This document shows positions 17,610 through 27,112 of a stretch of 64,000 nucleotides of DNA, piece after piece; the stretch's first letter is position 1; each line of letters starts with the position of its first letter. The position numbers and the translations under genes are program-made. This DNA is from Paenibacillus beijingensis (lineage in GTDB: Bacteria > Bacillota > Bacilli > Paenibacillales > Paenibacillaceae), in the NCBI RefSeq assembly GCF_000961095.1, contig NZ_CP011058.1, forward strand, positions 5,100,001 through 5,164,000, in the 5' to 3' direction. A model generated the notes under the pieces. The model did no database searches, was not told where the DNA came from, and worked only from the letters and a program-made list of their open reading frames with translations.

Positions 17610-19246
17610 CTTCCCACCGTCATGCCGCTTTGGGTGCGGTATTCCTTGGGTGAGACGCCGATCTGTTTTTTGAAGCAATAACTGAAGTAATTCGGTTCGG
17701 TGAAGCCGACACGCTCCGCAATCTCAAACGCTTTCAGATCCGTCGTCCGCAGCAGCTCTTTGGCCGCTTCCATTCGGATTTGCATCAAATACTGGACAAA
17801 GGTCATCTTCACTTCTTTCTTGAAGATCCCGCAAAAATAGCCCTGACTGATATGAAGCAGCGAGATCAGCTTCTGGATTGAAATGTCCGGGTCACCGTAG
17901 TTTTGCTGGATGTAGGCAACGGCCTGCTCCACGATGTCCTTGTAATTGTGCTGCCGCTTGCTTGCGATTCGGTTCATCAGCATCATGCATCGTTCATGAA
18001 ACCAAAGCTGCGCCTGCGGCAGACCGGAAAACTTGAACATTTCGGCATAAAAGGGGAACCCGGGACCGAATATCTCATCCGTATTGACATCCGCAGCTTC
18101 CGCGGTCTTCAAGACGGAAGTCATCACCTCGATCAGATACAGCTGAATATCGCTGTAAGCGTGATCGCCGCTAATTTCCCGAAAAATCGTATCGATAATC
18201 TCACGCAGTTCCTCAGCTGTACCGACTTTCAGACAGCGGACCAAGGACCGCTCCTTTAGCTCGTCGAAGCGAAGCTTCTGTGCTTGTCCACGCTCTACAT
18301 CCTCGATAAAAATAAGGTTTCCCGCCCCCGGTACAAGCCTGTAATCGAGGGCAAGAAGCGCATCCTCGTAAGAAACCTTCAAATCGCTAATGCAGGAGAC
18401 GATCGAACCGGCGCCGATTGTAACCGGCACCCTCAGGTAATGCTCGATATTACGGAGGACGCTTTCGAGCGCCTGCTGGGTTTGCCAAAGCCAAGCCTCC
18501 CTTCCGTCTCGATTCACCGAAAGCAGCACAACGTAATCCTGGTGAAGAAATACGTACCCTAGCCCGAGGCGCCCCCATATTTCCTCCGCAATGTTCATCA
18601 CCGCGAACAGCTTCAAATCCAAATCCTCCGAGCTTCGCAGTGAATACGCAGGAGCCGCTTCATCCGGCTGAACCATGGCATGGAGCGAGATCAGCGACAC
18701 CCAGCCGCCGCTTCCGGACAGCGAAAGTCCGTAGCCGGCCGCCCTTGCATCGACTGCGGCGCGGGACTGCTTGCGGTACAACAGCGAAGCCAGAAATGTA
18801 GCCTGGAGCAGTGGAAGACTGGTATGAAAATGTTCCTTAAGCTGCTTCACGTCCTCACGCTCAGCCCGCTCACGGTCCATTTTGCCCCGCAGCTTGCATA
18901 GCAGTTCGTTCAGACTAGCCGCTGAAAACGGCTTCAGTAAATAATCGTCCACACTAAGACGGACCGCCTGACGGGCATAATCAAATTCATCGTAACCGGT
19001 CAAAATAACAATTTTTACGAGCGGGTATCGTTCACGAAGCCACTCCGCAAGCTTTAACCCATCCATGAACGGCATGCTGATATCCGTAACGACCGCATCC
19101 GGCTCCAGACGCTCGGCAAGCTCCGTCGCCTCCTGTCCGTTCTCGGCCGTCCCGACGACGGTAAAGCCGCAGGCGGTCCAATCGATCTCCTGCAGCAGCC
19201 CGTCGCGTACGTCCGGCTCATCATCGGCCAATAGCACTCTGTACAT
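17606..19246 (-). CDS. YesN-type response regulator (mgl system)
   Basis: Receiver domain MYRVLLADDEPDVRDGL with acceptor Asp in LEPDAVVTDISMPFMDG, a roughly 250-residue middle region, and a C-terminal AraC domain (ISIQKLISLLHISQGYFCGI ... KAFEIAERVGFTEPNYFSYC). Ribosome-binding site GAAGGAGGG. First gene of the yesN-yesM-binding protein set that precedes mglBAC; it probably activates the mglB promoter in response to galactose. Confidence 0.9.
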   Translation of the reverse strand: MYRVLLADDEPDVRDGLLQEIDWTACGFTVVGTAENGQEATELAERLEPDAVVTDISMPFMDGLKLAEWLRERYPLVKIVILTGYDEFDYARQAVRLSVDDYLLKPFSAASLNELLCKLRGKMDRERAEREDVKQLKEHFHTSLPLLQATFLASLLYRKQSRAAVDARAAGYGLSLSGSGGWVSLISLHAMVQPDEAAPAYSLRSSEDLDLKLFAVMNIAEEIWGRLGLGYVFLHQDYVVLLSVNRDGREAWLWQTQQALESVLRNIEHYLRVPVTIGAGSIVSCISDLKVSYEDALLALDYRLVPGAGNLIFIEDVERGQAQKLRFDELKERSLVRCLKVGTAEELREIIDTIFREISGDHAYSDIQLYLIEVMTSVLKTAEAADVNTDEIFGPGFPFYAEMFKFSGLPQAQLWFHERCMMLMNRIASKRQHNYKDIVEQAVAYIQQNYGDPDISIQKLISLLHISQGYFCGIFKKEVKMTFVQYLMQIRMEAAKELLRTTDLKAFEIAERVGFTEPNYFSYCFKKQIGVSPKEYRTQSGMTVGR

Positions 19247-19303
19247 GGCTGGCCCTCCTTCAAGTACTTGATTCGTTCGGCACGTAGATGATGCTGAGTA
19301 TCG

Positions 19304-20449
19304 TCAACCGCTACCTTTATTAGTTACAAATCCGCGCAGCAGCCGGGCTATATTGCGGGCTTTGTGATAAAGCAGCCTTTCTGCATTCGAAATGGACATT
19401 TCGAGTGATAAAGGTCCGCTGGCGATCGCATGCATGCTGTCAAAATGGTCAAACAGCACCTCCAGCTCGATATTGATTGCCCCGGATAAAAGAATGGTCG
19501 GCACGCCGTTTGATTTCGCGAGTCGGGAAAGGTAATAAGGAAGCTTTCCGCGCAGCGACTGTTCGTCCGTATAACCTTCGCCCGTGATCAACCAATCGGC
19601 CGCAAGCAGCTTTTCTTCAATTCCCGCCGCCCGAGCGATAAGAGAGGCGCCGGACTCCATCCGAGCGCCGATCGTTAGCAGCGCAAAGCCTAATCCGCCT
19701 GCTGCTCCGGCGCCCAAGTTATGTTGAAAGCTTTGCCCCAAATGTTTCTCGACGCATGCGGCAAAAACCGACAATCCGGAATCAAGCTGCTCTACTTGCC
19801 TGGGAGAAGCGCCTTTCTGCGGCCCGAAGACGGCGGACGCTCCGCTTTCTCCGCAGAGCGGGTTATCTACATCGCAGGCGACGTGCAGGCGCGAATGCCG
19901 GATACGGGGATCCAATCCGGTAAAATCAACGGATCGAATGTCGGAAAGCGAAGCGGCCGTAGGCAGTACGGCGTTCCCTTCACCATCGGAAAAGCCAGCC
20001 CCCAAAGCTTGCAGCATACCGAGTCCTCCATCATTGGTGGCGCTTCCACCCAAGCCGATAATAAATTCGCGATAGCCTTTGTCCAGCGCGTGCAGCATCA
20101 ATTCTCCGACTCCATACGACGTAAATTGAAGCGGGTTACGATCCGTCTCAGGCACCAATTGAAGTCCGACGGCTGCCGCAACCTCGATGACGGCCGTATT
20201 CCGATCCCCCAATATGCCGTAGAAACTTGGAATTTCCCGGCATTCAGGACCCTTTGCATTCAGTTCGACTCGTTCTCCGCCAGTCGCATACAGCAGCGCA
20301 TCAACTGTACCTTCCCCTCCGTCCGCCACAGGAATTACGGCTACACGGGCCTCTTTCCATTCCAGGGCAAACGCCTTTTCGATAATCCTGCCCGCTTCGA
20401 TCGAAGACAAGCTTCCTTTGAACGAATCGGGAGCGACGATAATGTTCAT
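19304..20449 (-). CDS. glxK: Glycerate kinase (GarK/GlxK family)
   Basis: 381 residues starting MNIIVAPDSFKGSLSS after AAAGGGGG. The signature EFIIGLGGSATNDGG and the GAGAAGGLGFALL and ITGEGYTDEQSL segments define glycerate kinase type 1, which phosphorylates D-glycerate (product 2-phosphoglycerate for this family) and feeds it to glycolysis. A longer frame to 20533 lacks a ribosome-binding site. It stands alone, with its own promoter and a LacI-type operator. Confidence 0.93.
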   Translation of the reverse strand: MNIIVAPDSFKGSLSSIEAGRIIEKAFALEWKEARVAVIPVADGGEGTVDALLYATGGERVELNAKGPECREIPSFYGILGDRNTAVIEVAAAVGLQLVPETDRNPLQFTSYGVGELMLHALDKGYREFIIGLGGSATNDGGLGMLQALGAGFSDGEGNAVLPTAASLSDIRSVDFTGLDPRIRHSRLHVACDVDNPLCGESGASAVFGPQKGASPRQVEQLDSGLSVFAACVEKHLGQSFQHNLGAGAAGGLGFALLTIGARMESGASLIARAAGIEEKLLAADWLITGEGYTDEQSLRGKLPYYLSRLAKSNGVPTILLSGAINIELEVLFDHFDSMHAIASGPLSLEMSISNAERLLYHKARNIARLLRGFVTNKGSG

Positions 20450-20602
20450 GCGAACCCCCTTTCGGCTCATGTCATCTCTTTTCCCGTGTCTCGCCGCTAA
20501 CCAAGCACCCCATGAGGAGTCCAGATACGGCAATGATTTCCAATCTGAAAAACAGCTCCATTTATGCGGCTACTGCCGCTCTAGTGCATACTAGGACAGT
20601 AA

Positions 20603-20651
20603 TGGTAGCGCTATCATCGCTATTGTAGACGAATTTATTTTGAGATGTAAA
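20603..20651 (-). promoter_or_regulatory. glxK promoter with LacI/CcpA-type operator
   Basis: Minus-strand -35 TTTACA and -10 TACAAT are separated by 18 bases. Directly downstream of the -10, at 20603-20616, is the near-palindrome TGGTAGCGCTATCA. It fits the LacI-family/cre pattern TGnnANCGnTnnCA and is placed where a bound repressor would block initiation. Confidence 0.65.
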
Positions 20652-20775
20652 GAGACATCGTCCTGCAACAACGTATCATTTTCCCATCACTCTTTCTTAA
20701 TAACTGAATAACATTGCATTATATGAGGTGACGGCGCCGCCTTCGTGATACAATCGGGATTGAGGTGAAATGATC

Positions 20776-21123
20776 ATGTATGATGTAGAAATAAATTTGT
20801 ACGGAGATTGGGTCCGGACGGTGCGGGAAGTGTTTCGGGGATCCGGCAGCCCGCTTCCGGATGATTGGTCGGACGAGCAGGTCGGTCTGGAATATTACTT
20901 ACAAACCGTCGAAGATGAGGAGCGAGCGGAATTACAAAGAGCCGAGAACGAAGCTCGCATCCGCGGCGTGCAAAATACACTACTCCGCAATTTAGAGGAA
21001 GTCATCGTGCCCGATATCCGAGAGCGAACCGGCTACAAAGGCGACCGCTTCCGATTCAAGTGGGTCTACTATCAAGGCGAGCATATCATCGAAGAATGCT
21101 CCTCCTACCGAATCCCACTTTAA
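20776..21123 (+). CDS. Conserved-looking hypothetical protein, 115 residues
   Basis: Not recognised. The start is the ATG eight bases after GAGGTG (another ATG two codons earlier is too close). The protein begins MYDVEINLYGDWVRTVRE, is acidic, and has a Glu/Arg-rich helix in the middle (YYLQTVEDEERAELQRAENE). It has no signal peptide, membrane segment or cysteine cluster apart from one late Cys. Codon use resembles the neighbours and a stem-loop follows, so it is likely a real cytoplasmic protein. It stands alone between divergent glxK and convergent P450. Confidence 0.7.
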   Translation: MYDVEINLYGDWVRTVREVFRGSGSPLPDDWSDEQVGLEYYLQTVEDEERAELQRAENEARIRGVQNTLLRNLEEVIVPDIRERTGYKGDRFRFKWVYYQGEHIIEECSSYRIPL

Positions 21124-21158
21124 CAGAAACGTGCCTGTTATTCCGTGAGATTGATACT

Positions 21159-21197
21159 AAAGGCTGCCAATTGGGATTGGCAGCCTTTAACTGTTCC
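21159..21197. terminator. Bidirectional stem-loop between orphan gene and P450 gene
   Basis: Perfect 13-bp arms AAAGGCTGCCAAT and ATTGGCAGCCTTT with loop TGGG, followed on the plus strand after seven bases by a T-run. It probably ends the plus-strand gene and may also stop P450 transcripts. Confidence 0.75.
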
Positions 21198-21260
21198 TTT
21201 TTTTATTTTACGTAAGGCACCAAGCCGGCGCCCATTGTGCCATTTCTGTCATTTCGGCAT

Positions 21261-22448
21261 TTATTGTACAAACGTAATCGGATAATTTTTTACGCCAAAC
21301 ACGAACGAGCTTGGAATCGGAATCAATGGTTGGTCCGTCTGCAGCTTGATTTCGTTATACCGATCTAGAAGAGCCTGCAACGCTATTTTCCCTTCGAGTC
21401 GTGCAAGCGGAGCCCCCAGGCAGAAATGAATACCGAAGCCAAATGACAAATGAGGATTCGGCTTGCGATGCAGATCGAACTTATCGGGATCCGTGAATTT
21501 GGACTCATCCCAATTGGCCGCTCCAACCCATATAATGATCTGATCGCCTGCTTGAACGGTTTGAGAGCCTATTTCGGTGTTTTCTGTTGCTATTCGGCCA
21601 ATCGCCACGATCGGCGGATAATATCGAAGCACTTCTTCAATAAAACTTGGGATTGTTTCTGGCGAAAGGTTAAGCTCGGAATGTATCGACGGCTGTTCCG
21701 TCACAATTCGGACTCCGTTCGTAATCAGATTGGTCGTCGTTTCGTTCCCTGCAGCCAGGAGGAGGATACAGAATCCAATAAGGTCTCTCTCGGTGAGCTT
21801 TTCCCCATTGATTTCGGCTTTGAGCAATGCTGAGATGAGGTCGTCTTGCGGCTGTTTGGCACGGAGCTCAAGAATGCTTTTGAAATATAGGGTCAGTTCT
21901 TGCATTGCGCCCATTCGTTTTTCAGTGATTTTTTGAAATGCTTCGTCCGAGACGTCTTCAGCGCTTTCGACGAGAATATCGGACCAACGCTTAAAATGAG
22001 CCCGGTCTTCCTTCGGAGCACCAAGCAGCTCCGAGATGACAATAACAGGCAGAGGAGTGGCAAAATCGCTTACGATGTCCATTTCTTCTCCGGTTACCTG
22101 GTCCAGCAATTGTTCAGCAATCGATTGAATTCGCGGAGCCAGCTCTTGAATTGCCTTTGGAGTAAAAGCTTTATTCACCAGATCGCGCAATTGAGTATGT
22201 TTGGGGGGATCCATAAACAACAGATTTTGTCCCGCAGCAGCTCCGCGCACAGAAGAGAAAGTTCGCGAATCTTTTAACACACGGTGCACATCGCCATAAG
22301 CGAAGACATCCCAACAATTCCTTGTACGATCGTATCGAACAGGAGCTTCCTTTCTCAGTACAGATAATATGTCGAAAGGAAACAACCGCTTTTCAGCAGA
22401 ATCAAGCTCGGGCATGATCAGCATATTTGCATATTTTTTGTTCTCCAT
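21261..22448 (-). CDS. Cytochrome P450
   Basis: About 395 residues, soluble bacterial class I type. The I-helix has LLLAAGNETTTNLI (AGxET), the K-helix EEVLRYYPP (ExxR), and the heme loop FGFGIHFCLGAPLARLEG with the ligand Cys. Start is MENKKYANMLIMPEL; an ATG three codons upstream is closer to AAGGAGGAG, so the first residues are uncertain. The closest-looking groups are Bacillus CYP107/CYP109-type hydroxylases. No ferredoxin or reductase gene lies beside it, so redox partners must be elsewhere. The substrate cannot be inferred. Confidence 0.92.
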   Translation of the reverse strand: MENKKYANMLIMPELDSAEKRLFPFDILSVLRKEAPVRYDRTRNCWDVFAYGDVHRVLKDSRTFSSVRGAAAGQNLLFMDPPKHTQLRDLVNKAFTPKAIQELAPRIQSIAEQLLDQVTGEEMDIVSDFATPLPVIVISELLGAPKEDRAHFKRWSDILVESAEDVSDEAFQKITEKRMGAMQELTLYFKSILELRAKQPQDDLISALLKAEINGEKLTERDLIGFCILLLAAGNETTTNLITNGVRIVTEQPSIHSELNLSPETIPSFIEEVLRYYPPIVAIGRIATENTEIGSQTVQAGDQIIIWVGAANWDESKFTDPDKFDLHRKPNPHLSFGFGIHFCLGAPLARLEGKIALQALLDRYNEIKLQTDQPLIPIPSSFVFGVKNYPITFVQ

Positions 22449-23074
22449 TCTGATCATTCTCCTCCTTGTAAAAGTGGATGATAGACTGGACACAATTCAA
22501 AGCATCCTTCCTGCATAACCAATCTTAACAAGAATCGAATGGCCCAGAAAGAGCACATCGACCGATATGGGTACATACACGTTGAGGGCCAGGAGTCCAA
22601 ATAGTCATGATAGCGAAGCTTTTAGCTTGTCGAATTATGCGAATCGCAAGCCCATCGAACCTCTAAGACAATGTCTTGTTAAAATAATAACGCCTAATCC
22701 AACCGGCATGCCCTACCGTTATTTTTTCGTTGCACCCGTGGCTCAATCCGTCCAATGCGAGGCTCCATTTGCTGCGGAGCTCAAATCCGTTCCATTCCCG
22801 AATCAGCGTTAACATCATCCATAAACTAAAGGCCGTTAACGAAAATCCGACCAGCATTTCCATACCGGAATCGATCCATCCCGGAAGCTGCTTTTCTATC
22901 TCATCTTACATCAAAATTAACTCCTACATTTTTAAAATCAAGAAGCCGTCTTAAGCATAAGGATCCCCGGCTGCATAAAAGCTCTGCGCCAATCCGGCAC
23001 ATCTTTCTTGCTTTGCCGGTTTCGTGTATGATATTGCAGTACATAATCCCAAACGGAAAGGATCGACTTTTATC
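22449..23074. other. Non-coding stretch with a possible decayed membrane-protein tail
   Basis: No convincing gene. A minus-strand frame at about 22906-22663 reads EIEKQLPGWIDSGMEMLVGF and then a hydrophobic SLTAFSLWMMLTLI helix, and starts after a stop without a ribosome-binding site. It could be the end of a decayed transporter; the family was not recognised. Promoters for the flanking genes were not clearly seen. Confidence 0.25.
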
Positions 23075-23632
23075 ATGTCTGCTTTTGATGTATTGAAGCA
23101 ACGCCAAGCTGTACGAAATTATGAACCGCGCGAAGTAGAGGATGACAAAATCGTCCGTCTGCTCGAAGCGGCAACTTGGGCGCCGAACGACCGGCTGCGG
23201 GAGCCTTGGCATTTCTACGTCATTCGCGGAGAGGCCAAACAGCGGTATGTTCAGATGGCAACCGAATATTTGCAGGAGCGGTTCCCGACGAAACCCCATC
23301 TGGTGAAGGAATCGCTCGCCGTTCTTGAGACGACTCCGCTCGTCATCACGGTAACGGCCGATATCGTTCCCGGGGACGAAGCGTCCTCCGAAGACAACGA
23401 GTACGCCGCAGCTTGTGCGATTCACTCCATGTGGCTGGCTGCGAAAGAGCTCGGCCTCGGGCTCGTATGGCGGACGCGCGGCGTCGGACTCGTACGCGAC
23501 GAGCGGCTGAGCCGATTTATCGGTTCGCCCGAAAACAAAAAAATCATCGGCACGGTGTTTATCGGTTATCCCGCAGCGGAAACACCGGCAACAAACCGGA
23601 AACCTTACGATGAAAAAACAACCTGGTTGTAG
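23075..23632 (+). CDS. Nitroreductase-family protein (YdjA/YfhC-like)
   Basis: 185 residues starting MSAFDVLKQRQAVRNYEPRE, the FMN phosphate-binding RQAVRxY motif, with LLEAATWAPNDRLREPWHF. The later CAIHSMWLAAKELGLGLVWR is the usual flavin/dimer-interface helix. The compact size points to the single-domain nitroreductases that use NAD(P)H and FMN. A GGAAAGGA site lies about 12 bases before the ATG. It stands alone and converges on the cobalamin operon. Confidence 0.88.
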   Translation: MSAFDVLKQRQAVRNYEPREVEDDKIVRLLEAATWAPNDRLREPWHFYVIRGEAKQRYVQMATEYLQERFPTKPHLVKESLAVLETTPLVITVTADIVPGDEASSEDNEYAAACAIHSMWLAAKELGLGLVWRTRGVGLVRDERLSRFIGSPENKKIIGTVFIGYPAAETPATNRKPYDEKTTWL

Positions 23633-23719
23633 CGCATTGTGAGAACAAGGAAAATAGCACCGGTTTGCACAATGCGAGATCGCAATGGAGAGCTCGGTTT
23701 TACTTAAACGCATTATCCA

Positions 23720-25225
23720 TTACGATTTGCCCCGGGCTCCGCTCTCTTCAGCAGTTCTTCCCTTTCTAACGCGATAAGCGGCACATTGCTCAACAAAGCG
23801 GCGGGCAGCGCTCACATTCGATGCGAAATGAACATGGGTGTACCCCGCCGTTAGCGTTGGCAGAGCAAAGCCGTCCTGCGAAACTCCCCGCAGCCCTTTC
23901 GTCTCGTAAGCATACGGATATCCGTCCGGATCATCCGGAGTCAGCGCCGAGTAATGGAACTCGTGCCCGCGAATCGTTTCGCCTTCCTGCAGCAGCAAGC
24001 CATTGCGCCTAGCTCTAACTTCACGATATCCGAGTGCCGCTAATTTGGACTGCATTTTCACCCGGGCAGGGATCAGTCCAACCATGTCATGAGTTTCCCC
24101 CGCTCGGTCGGTGATGGTGCGGGTCAAATACATATAACCCCCGCATTCCGCGAATACCGGCAGTCCGCCTTCCGCCCTTGCTTTCAAATCGTCGCAGGCC
24201 CCGCGATTTGCGGCTAACTGCGCGGCAAATTCCTCGGGAAACCCTCCCCCGATATAAACACCGTCCGCTTCGGCCGGCACATATTGTCCGGCAAGCGGGC
24301 TAAACAGCGTTACCCGGGCGCCTAATTGCTCGAGCAGCTCCAAATTTTCCGGATAATAAAAGTTAAACGCAGCGTCTTTGGCAACCGCGATCAAAGGACC
24401 CGTCTCCGTACTAATGGACATTCGAGGTTGATCCGCGAAAATACCGGATTGATGTGGCTGATACCTGAGTGCGGCGGACTGATGCGGCCGATCCGCAAAC
24501 AAGCGGCTCTCCGGCCACTGTAGGTCAGGAGCGTCACCGGCAAGTTTAAGAATGGCGTCGAGATCGAAGCTCATCTCCACGTGTTCGGCAGCGCGGCGGT
24601 ACAGCGGTTCCAATTCGCCGCGTTCGATGGCGGGCACGAGGCCGAGATGCCGCTCGGGCACCCGCAGCTCATCGTCCCGGCCCAGCCAGCCAAGCACCGG
24701 AATGCCGCATACTTGTTCGATCGCCGACTTGACGAGTTTGTAATGTCCGCTGCTGCCGCACTTATTAAGAATAACGCCGGCGATGTGCACGTTTTCGGCA
24801 AGCTGCTGGAAACCGAGCACGATCGCGGCAGCGCTGCGCGCCATACTTTGCGCGCTTACGACGAGCAGCACGGGACAGTTCAAGAGGGCGGCGATTTCCG
24901 CCGACGAGCCGGTATCGGAGAGCGGATCCTTCCCGTCAAACATGCCCATGACACCTTCAATGACCGAAACATCCGCCCCGGCTGAACCGCGCAGAAAGAT
25001 TTCCTTCATTGTGTCGTGAGGCAGCATCCATGTGTCAAGATTGCGCGACTGTCTGCCGGTCACCGACGTATGATAGGACGGATCGATATAGTCTGGCCCG
25101 CACTTGAAGCCCTGCACCTGAAGACCCCGCCGCTGCAGAGCGGCCATCAACCCGATCGTTACCGTCGTTTTGCCGGCGCCGCTTCCCGTCCCGGCAATGA
25201 GAAGACGCGCTCTGCGCTCGCTCAT
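23720..25225 (-). CDS. cbiA: Cobyrinate a,c-diamide synthase
   Basis: An ATP- and glutamine-dependent amidotransferase that amidates the a and c side chains of cobyrinic acid. The N-terminal P-loop reads LIAGTGSGAGKTT, followed by GFKCGPDYIDPSYH. The C-terminal GATase domain has the nucleophile in FAECGGYMYL and the His in RGHEFHYS. Last gene of the cobalamin operon, its ATG overlapping the cbiG stop (ATGA). Odd feature: between the domains, at about residues 245-272, is a low-complexity insert with near-repeated units (FADRPHQS, YQPHQSGIFADQP) not typical of CbiA. Confidence 0.94.
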   Translation of the reverse strand: MSERRARLLIAGTGSGAGKTTVTIGLMAALQRRGLQVQGFKCGPDYIDPSYHTSVTGRQSRNLDTWMLPHDTMKEIFLRGSAGADVSVIEGVMGMFDGKDPLSDTGSSAEIAALLNCPVLLVVSAQSMARSAAAIVLGFQQLAENVHIAGVILNKCGSSGHYKLVKSAIEQVCGIPVLGWLGRDDELRVPERHLGLVPAIERGELEPLYRRAAEHVEMSFDLDAILKLAGDAPDLQWPESRLFADRPHQSAALRYQPHQSGIFADQPRMSISTETGPLIAVAKDAAFNFYYPENLELLEQLGARVTLFSPLAGQYVPAEADGVYIGGGFPEEFAAQLAANRGACDDLKARAEGGLPVFAECGGYMYLTRTITDRAGETHDMVGLIPARVKMQSKLAALGYREVRARRNGLLLQEGETIRGHEFHYSALTPDDPDGYPYAYETKGLRGVSQDGFALPTLTAGYTHVHFASNVSAARRFVEQCAAYRVRKGRTAEESGARGKS

Positions 25226-26325
25226 GAGCTAACCTCCGCCGTAAAAGGAATACGCGCAATCGAAATTGTCACGTTGCCGCTTTTTCTTTTTTCCAGCAGC
25301 CAGCCGTCCGCGCCGCTTGAAAGCCGTGCAGCCGGTTCGCTGACGCCGTATGCACCGGTGTATTTAAATACCGTCTCGGACGGATTGGCGAGCGGCACCG
25401 CGTTCAGCTGCTCAGGCGAAAAAGTTTCCAGCCTCCAGTTATACTTGGCGCAGACGTCGAGCAGCCCCTGCTCGTCTTTTTTCAGGTCGATCGTTGCCGC
25501 GTTCCTTACGCTCTTCGGCGACAGCTTGAGCTCGTGAAGCGTATCTAGGATCACACGTTCGATTTCCTCCGCCGCCGTTCCCCGGTTGCACCCGATGCCG
25601 AGCACGAGCGATTTGGGCCGGTACAATACGCCGTTTCGCAGCAGAGACGCTTCTTCCTCGGCTGTGAGCAGGCGGTCGGTAACGACCAGCGCGGCATCAA
25701 AGGATGCGGCCATCGCTTCCCCGGCGCTTGTATAGACGCGGATATGATCGGGCAGCGGCTTCTCATATGTCCACCAGTTGCTCTCTCCCGTTTCCTGCAC
25801 GACAGCGACCCGTTCCTCGTTAACGACCGATGCGCTCACCGGCGTCGCTTTATCGAAGCTTTCGATCACCCAGCCGAAGCTGCGGCCGAACAAATCCACG
25901 GGAATCGTCTGCTGCACATCGGAAGCGGTCGTAATGACCGGGCGCGCGCCGAGAACGGCGGCAACCTGGCGGGTCAGTTCGTTGGCTCCGCCCAAATGGC
26001 CGGAAAGCACGCTGATCGCATGCTCCCCCCGGTCGTCCACCACGACGACGGCAGGGTCCTTCTTTTTATCCTCAAGAATCGGCGCAATCATGCGCACGAC
26101 CGCTCCCAGCGAAATGATGATGATTAGTCCGTTGTACTGTTTAAACAGGTCCGGCAGGATCAGCTTGACCGAGCCTTCAAATAGATGATAGCCTCGCTCT
26201 TCTTCATCCCCGCGGGCGAACTTGCTCATGTAATACAGGTCGGTTCCAGGAAAGCGCGTGACGAGACCGCGGGCCATCTCAACCCCGTGCTTCGTAATTG
26301 CGACAGCGGCAAAAGGATTACTCAT
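25222..26325 (-). CDS. cbiG: Cobalt-precorrin-5A hydrolase CbiG
   Basis: Opens the ring-contracted delta-lactone and releases the C20 fragment as acetaldehyde. The N-domain begins AVAITKHGVEMARGL; the signature LSGHLGGANELTRQVAAVLG and PVITTASDVQ follow; the C-domain has LVLGIGCNRGTAAEEIE. Start MSNPFAAVAITKHG, ribosome-binding site AAAGGGGTG, overlapping the end of cbiF by eight bases. A longer frame to 26391 lies inside cbiF. Confidence 0.94.
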   Translation of the reverse strand: MSNPFAAVAITKHGVEMARGLVTRFPGTDLYYMSKFARGDEEERGYHLFEGSVKLILPDLFKQYNGLIIIISLGAVVRMIAPILEDKKKDPAVVVVDDRGEHAISVLSGHLGGANELTRQVAAVLGARPVITTASDVQQTIPVDLFGRSFGWVIESFDKATPVSASVVNEERVAVVQETGESNWWTYEKPLPDHIRVYTSAGEAMAASFDAALVVTDRLLTAEEEASLLRNGVLYRPKSLVLGIGCNRGTAAEEIERVILDTLHELKLSPKSVRNAATIDLKKDEQGLLDVCAKYNWRLETFSPEQLNAVPLANPSETVFKYTGAYGVSEPAARLSSGADGWLLEKRKSGNVTISIARIPFTAEVSS

Positions 26326-27112
26326 GTGCCGGCACCCCTTTGCGGTATCCGTGCGTAAACGTTTTGTCGTACAGCTTCGAGCGGTGCTCATCCCGGTCCG
26401 TCATCGTCGGGTCAAGCGCCTTTCCGGCCAAAATCATCGCATGCATGCGAATGCCCGCTTTGCGCAAATCTTCATCCAGATGCTGCAGCGTCGTTCGGAC
26501 GATCCGCTGATCCGGCCATGTCGCCCTCTGAACAACCGCTACCGGAGTGTCCTCCGCCCAGCCGGCTGCTAGAAATTCCTTCACAACCTTTTTCGCAAGC
26601 GTCGCGCTTAAAAATAATGCAACCGTACAATGGTGAGATGCCAAATCCTTCAGCTTTTCCCTTTCCGGCACCGGCGTTCGGCCTTCGGCGCGGGTCAGGA
26701 TGACCGTCTGCGTCAAGTCCGGCACGGTAAGCTCAGCCCCAAGCGCTGCCGCCGCCGCAAAAACGGAGCTCACACCAGGCACGATTTCGTATTGGACGTC
26801 TGCTTGGCGAAGCAGCACCATCTGCTCCAAAATCGCACCATAGACCGACGGGTCGCCGGTATGAATGCGGGCAACCGACTTGCCTTCCCGGACCGCCGCC
26901 GCCATATGCTCCACCATTTGCTCCAGGTCCATGCCTGAGCTTTGCAGCACTTGGGCGTGTTCGCCTGCCCGGGCCACGAGCTCCTCGCTGACCAGCGAAT
27001 CCGTGTACAGCACAACATCCGCCTGCTGCATAATGCGAAGGCCTTTCACAGTGATCAGATCCGGGTCGCCCGGTCCGGCGCCAACGATGTAAACTTTCGG
27101 CTCCAGCTTCAT
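26318..27112 (-). CDS. cbiF: Cobalt-precorrin-4 C11-methyltransferase
   Basis: An SAM-dependent tetrapyrrole methylase of 264 residues with YIVGAGPGDPDLITVKG at the N-terminus and ARIHTGDPSVYGAILEQM (the GDPxxY segment) in the middle. The C-terminal sequence matches CobM/CbiF in length and order. Overlaps cbiL by four bases. Confidence 0.94.
   Translation of the reverse strand: MKLEPKVYIVGAGPGDPDLITVKGLRIMQQADVVLYTDSLVSEELVARAGEHAQVLQSSGMDLEQMVEHMAAAVREGKSVARIHTGDPSVYGAILEQMVLLRQADVQYEIVPGVSSVFAAAAALGAELTVPDLTQTVILTRAEGRTPVPEREKLKDLASHHCTVALFLSATLAKKVVKEFLAAGWAEDTPVAVVQRATWPDQRIVRTTLQHLDEDLRKAGIRMHAMILAGKALDPTMTDRDEHRSKLYDKTFTHGYRKGVPAHE

Noticed and set aside
22901..23713. 270-codon minus-strand frame
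   Set aside because: Antisense of the nitroreductase gene, whose motifs are unmistakable.
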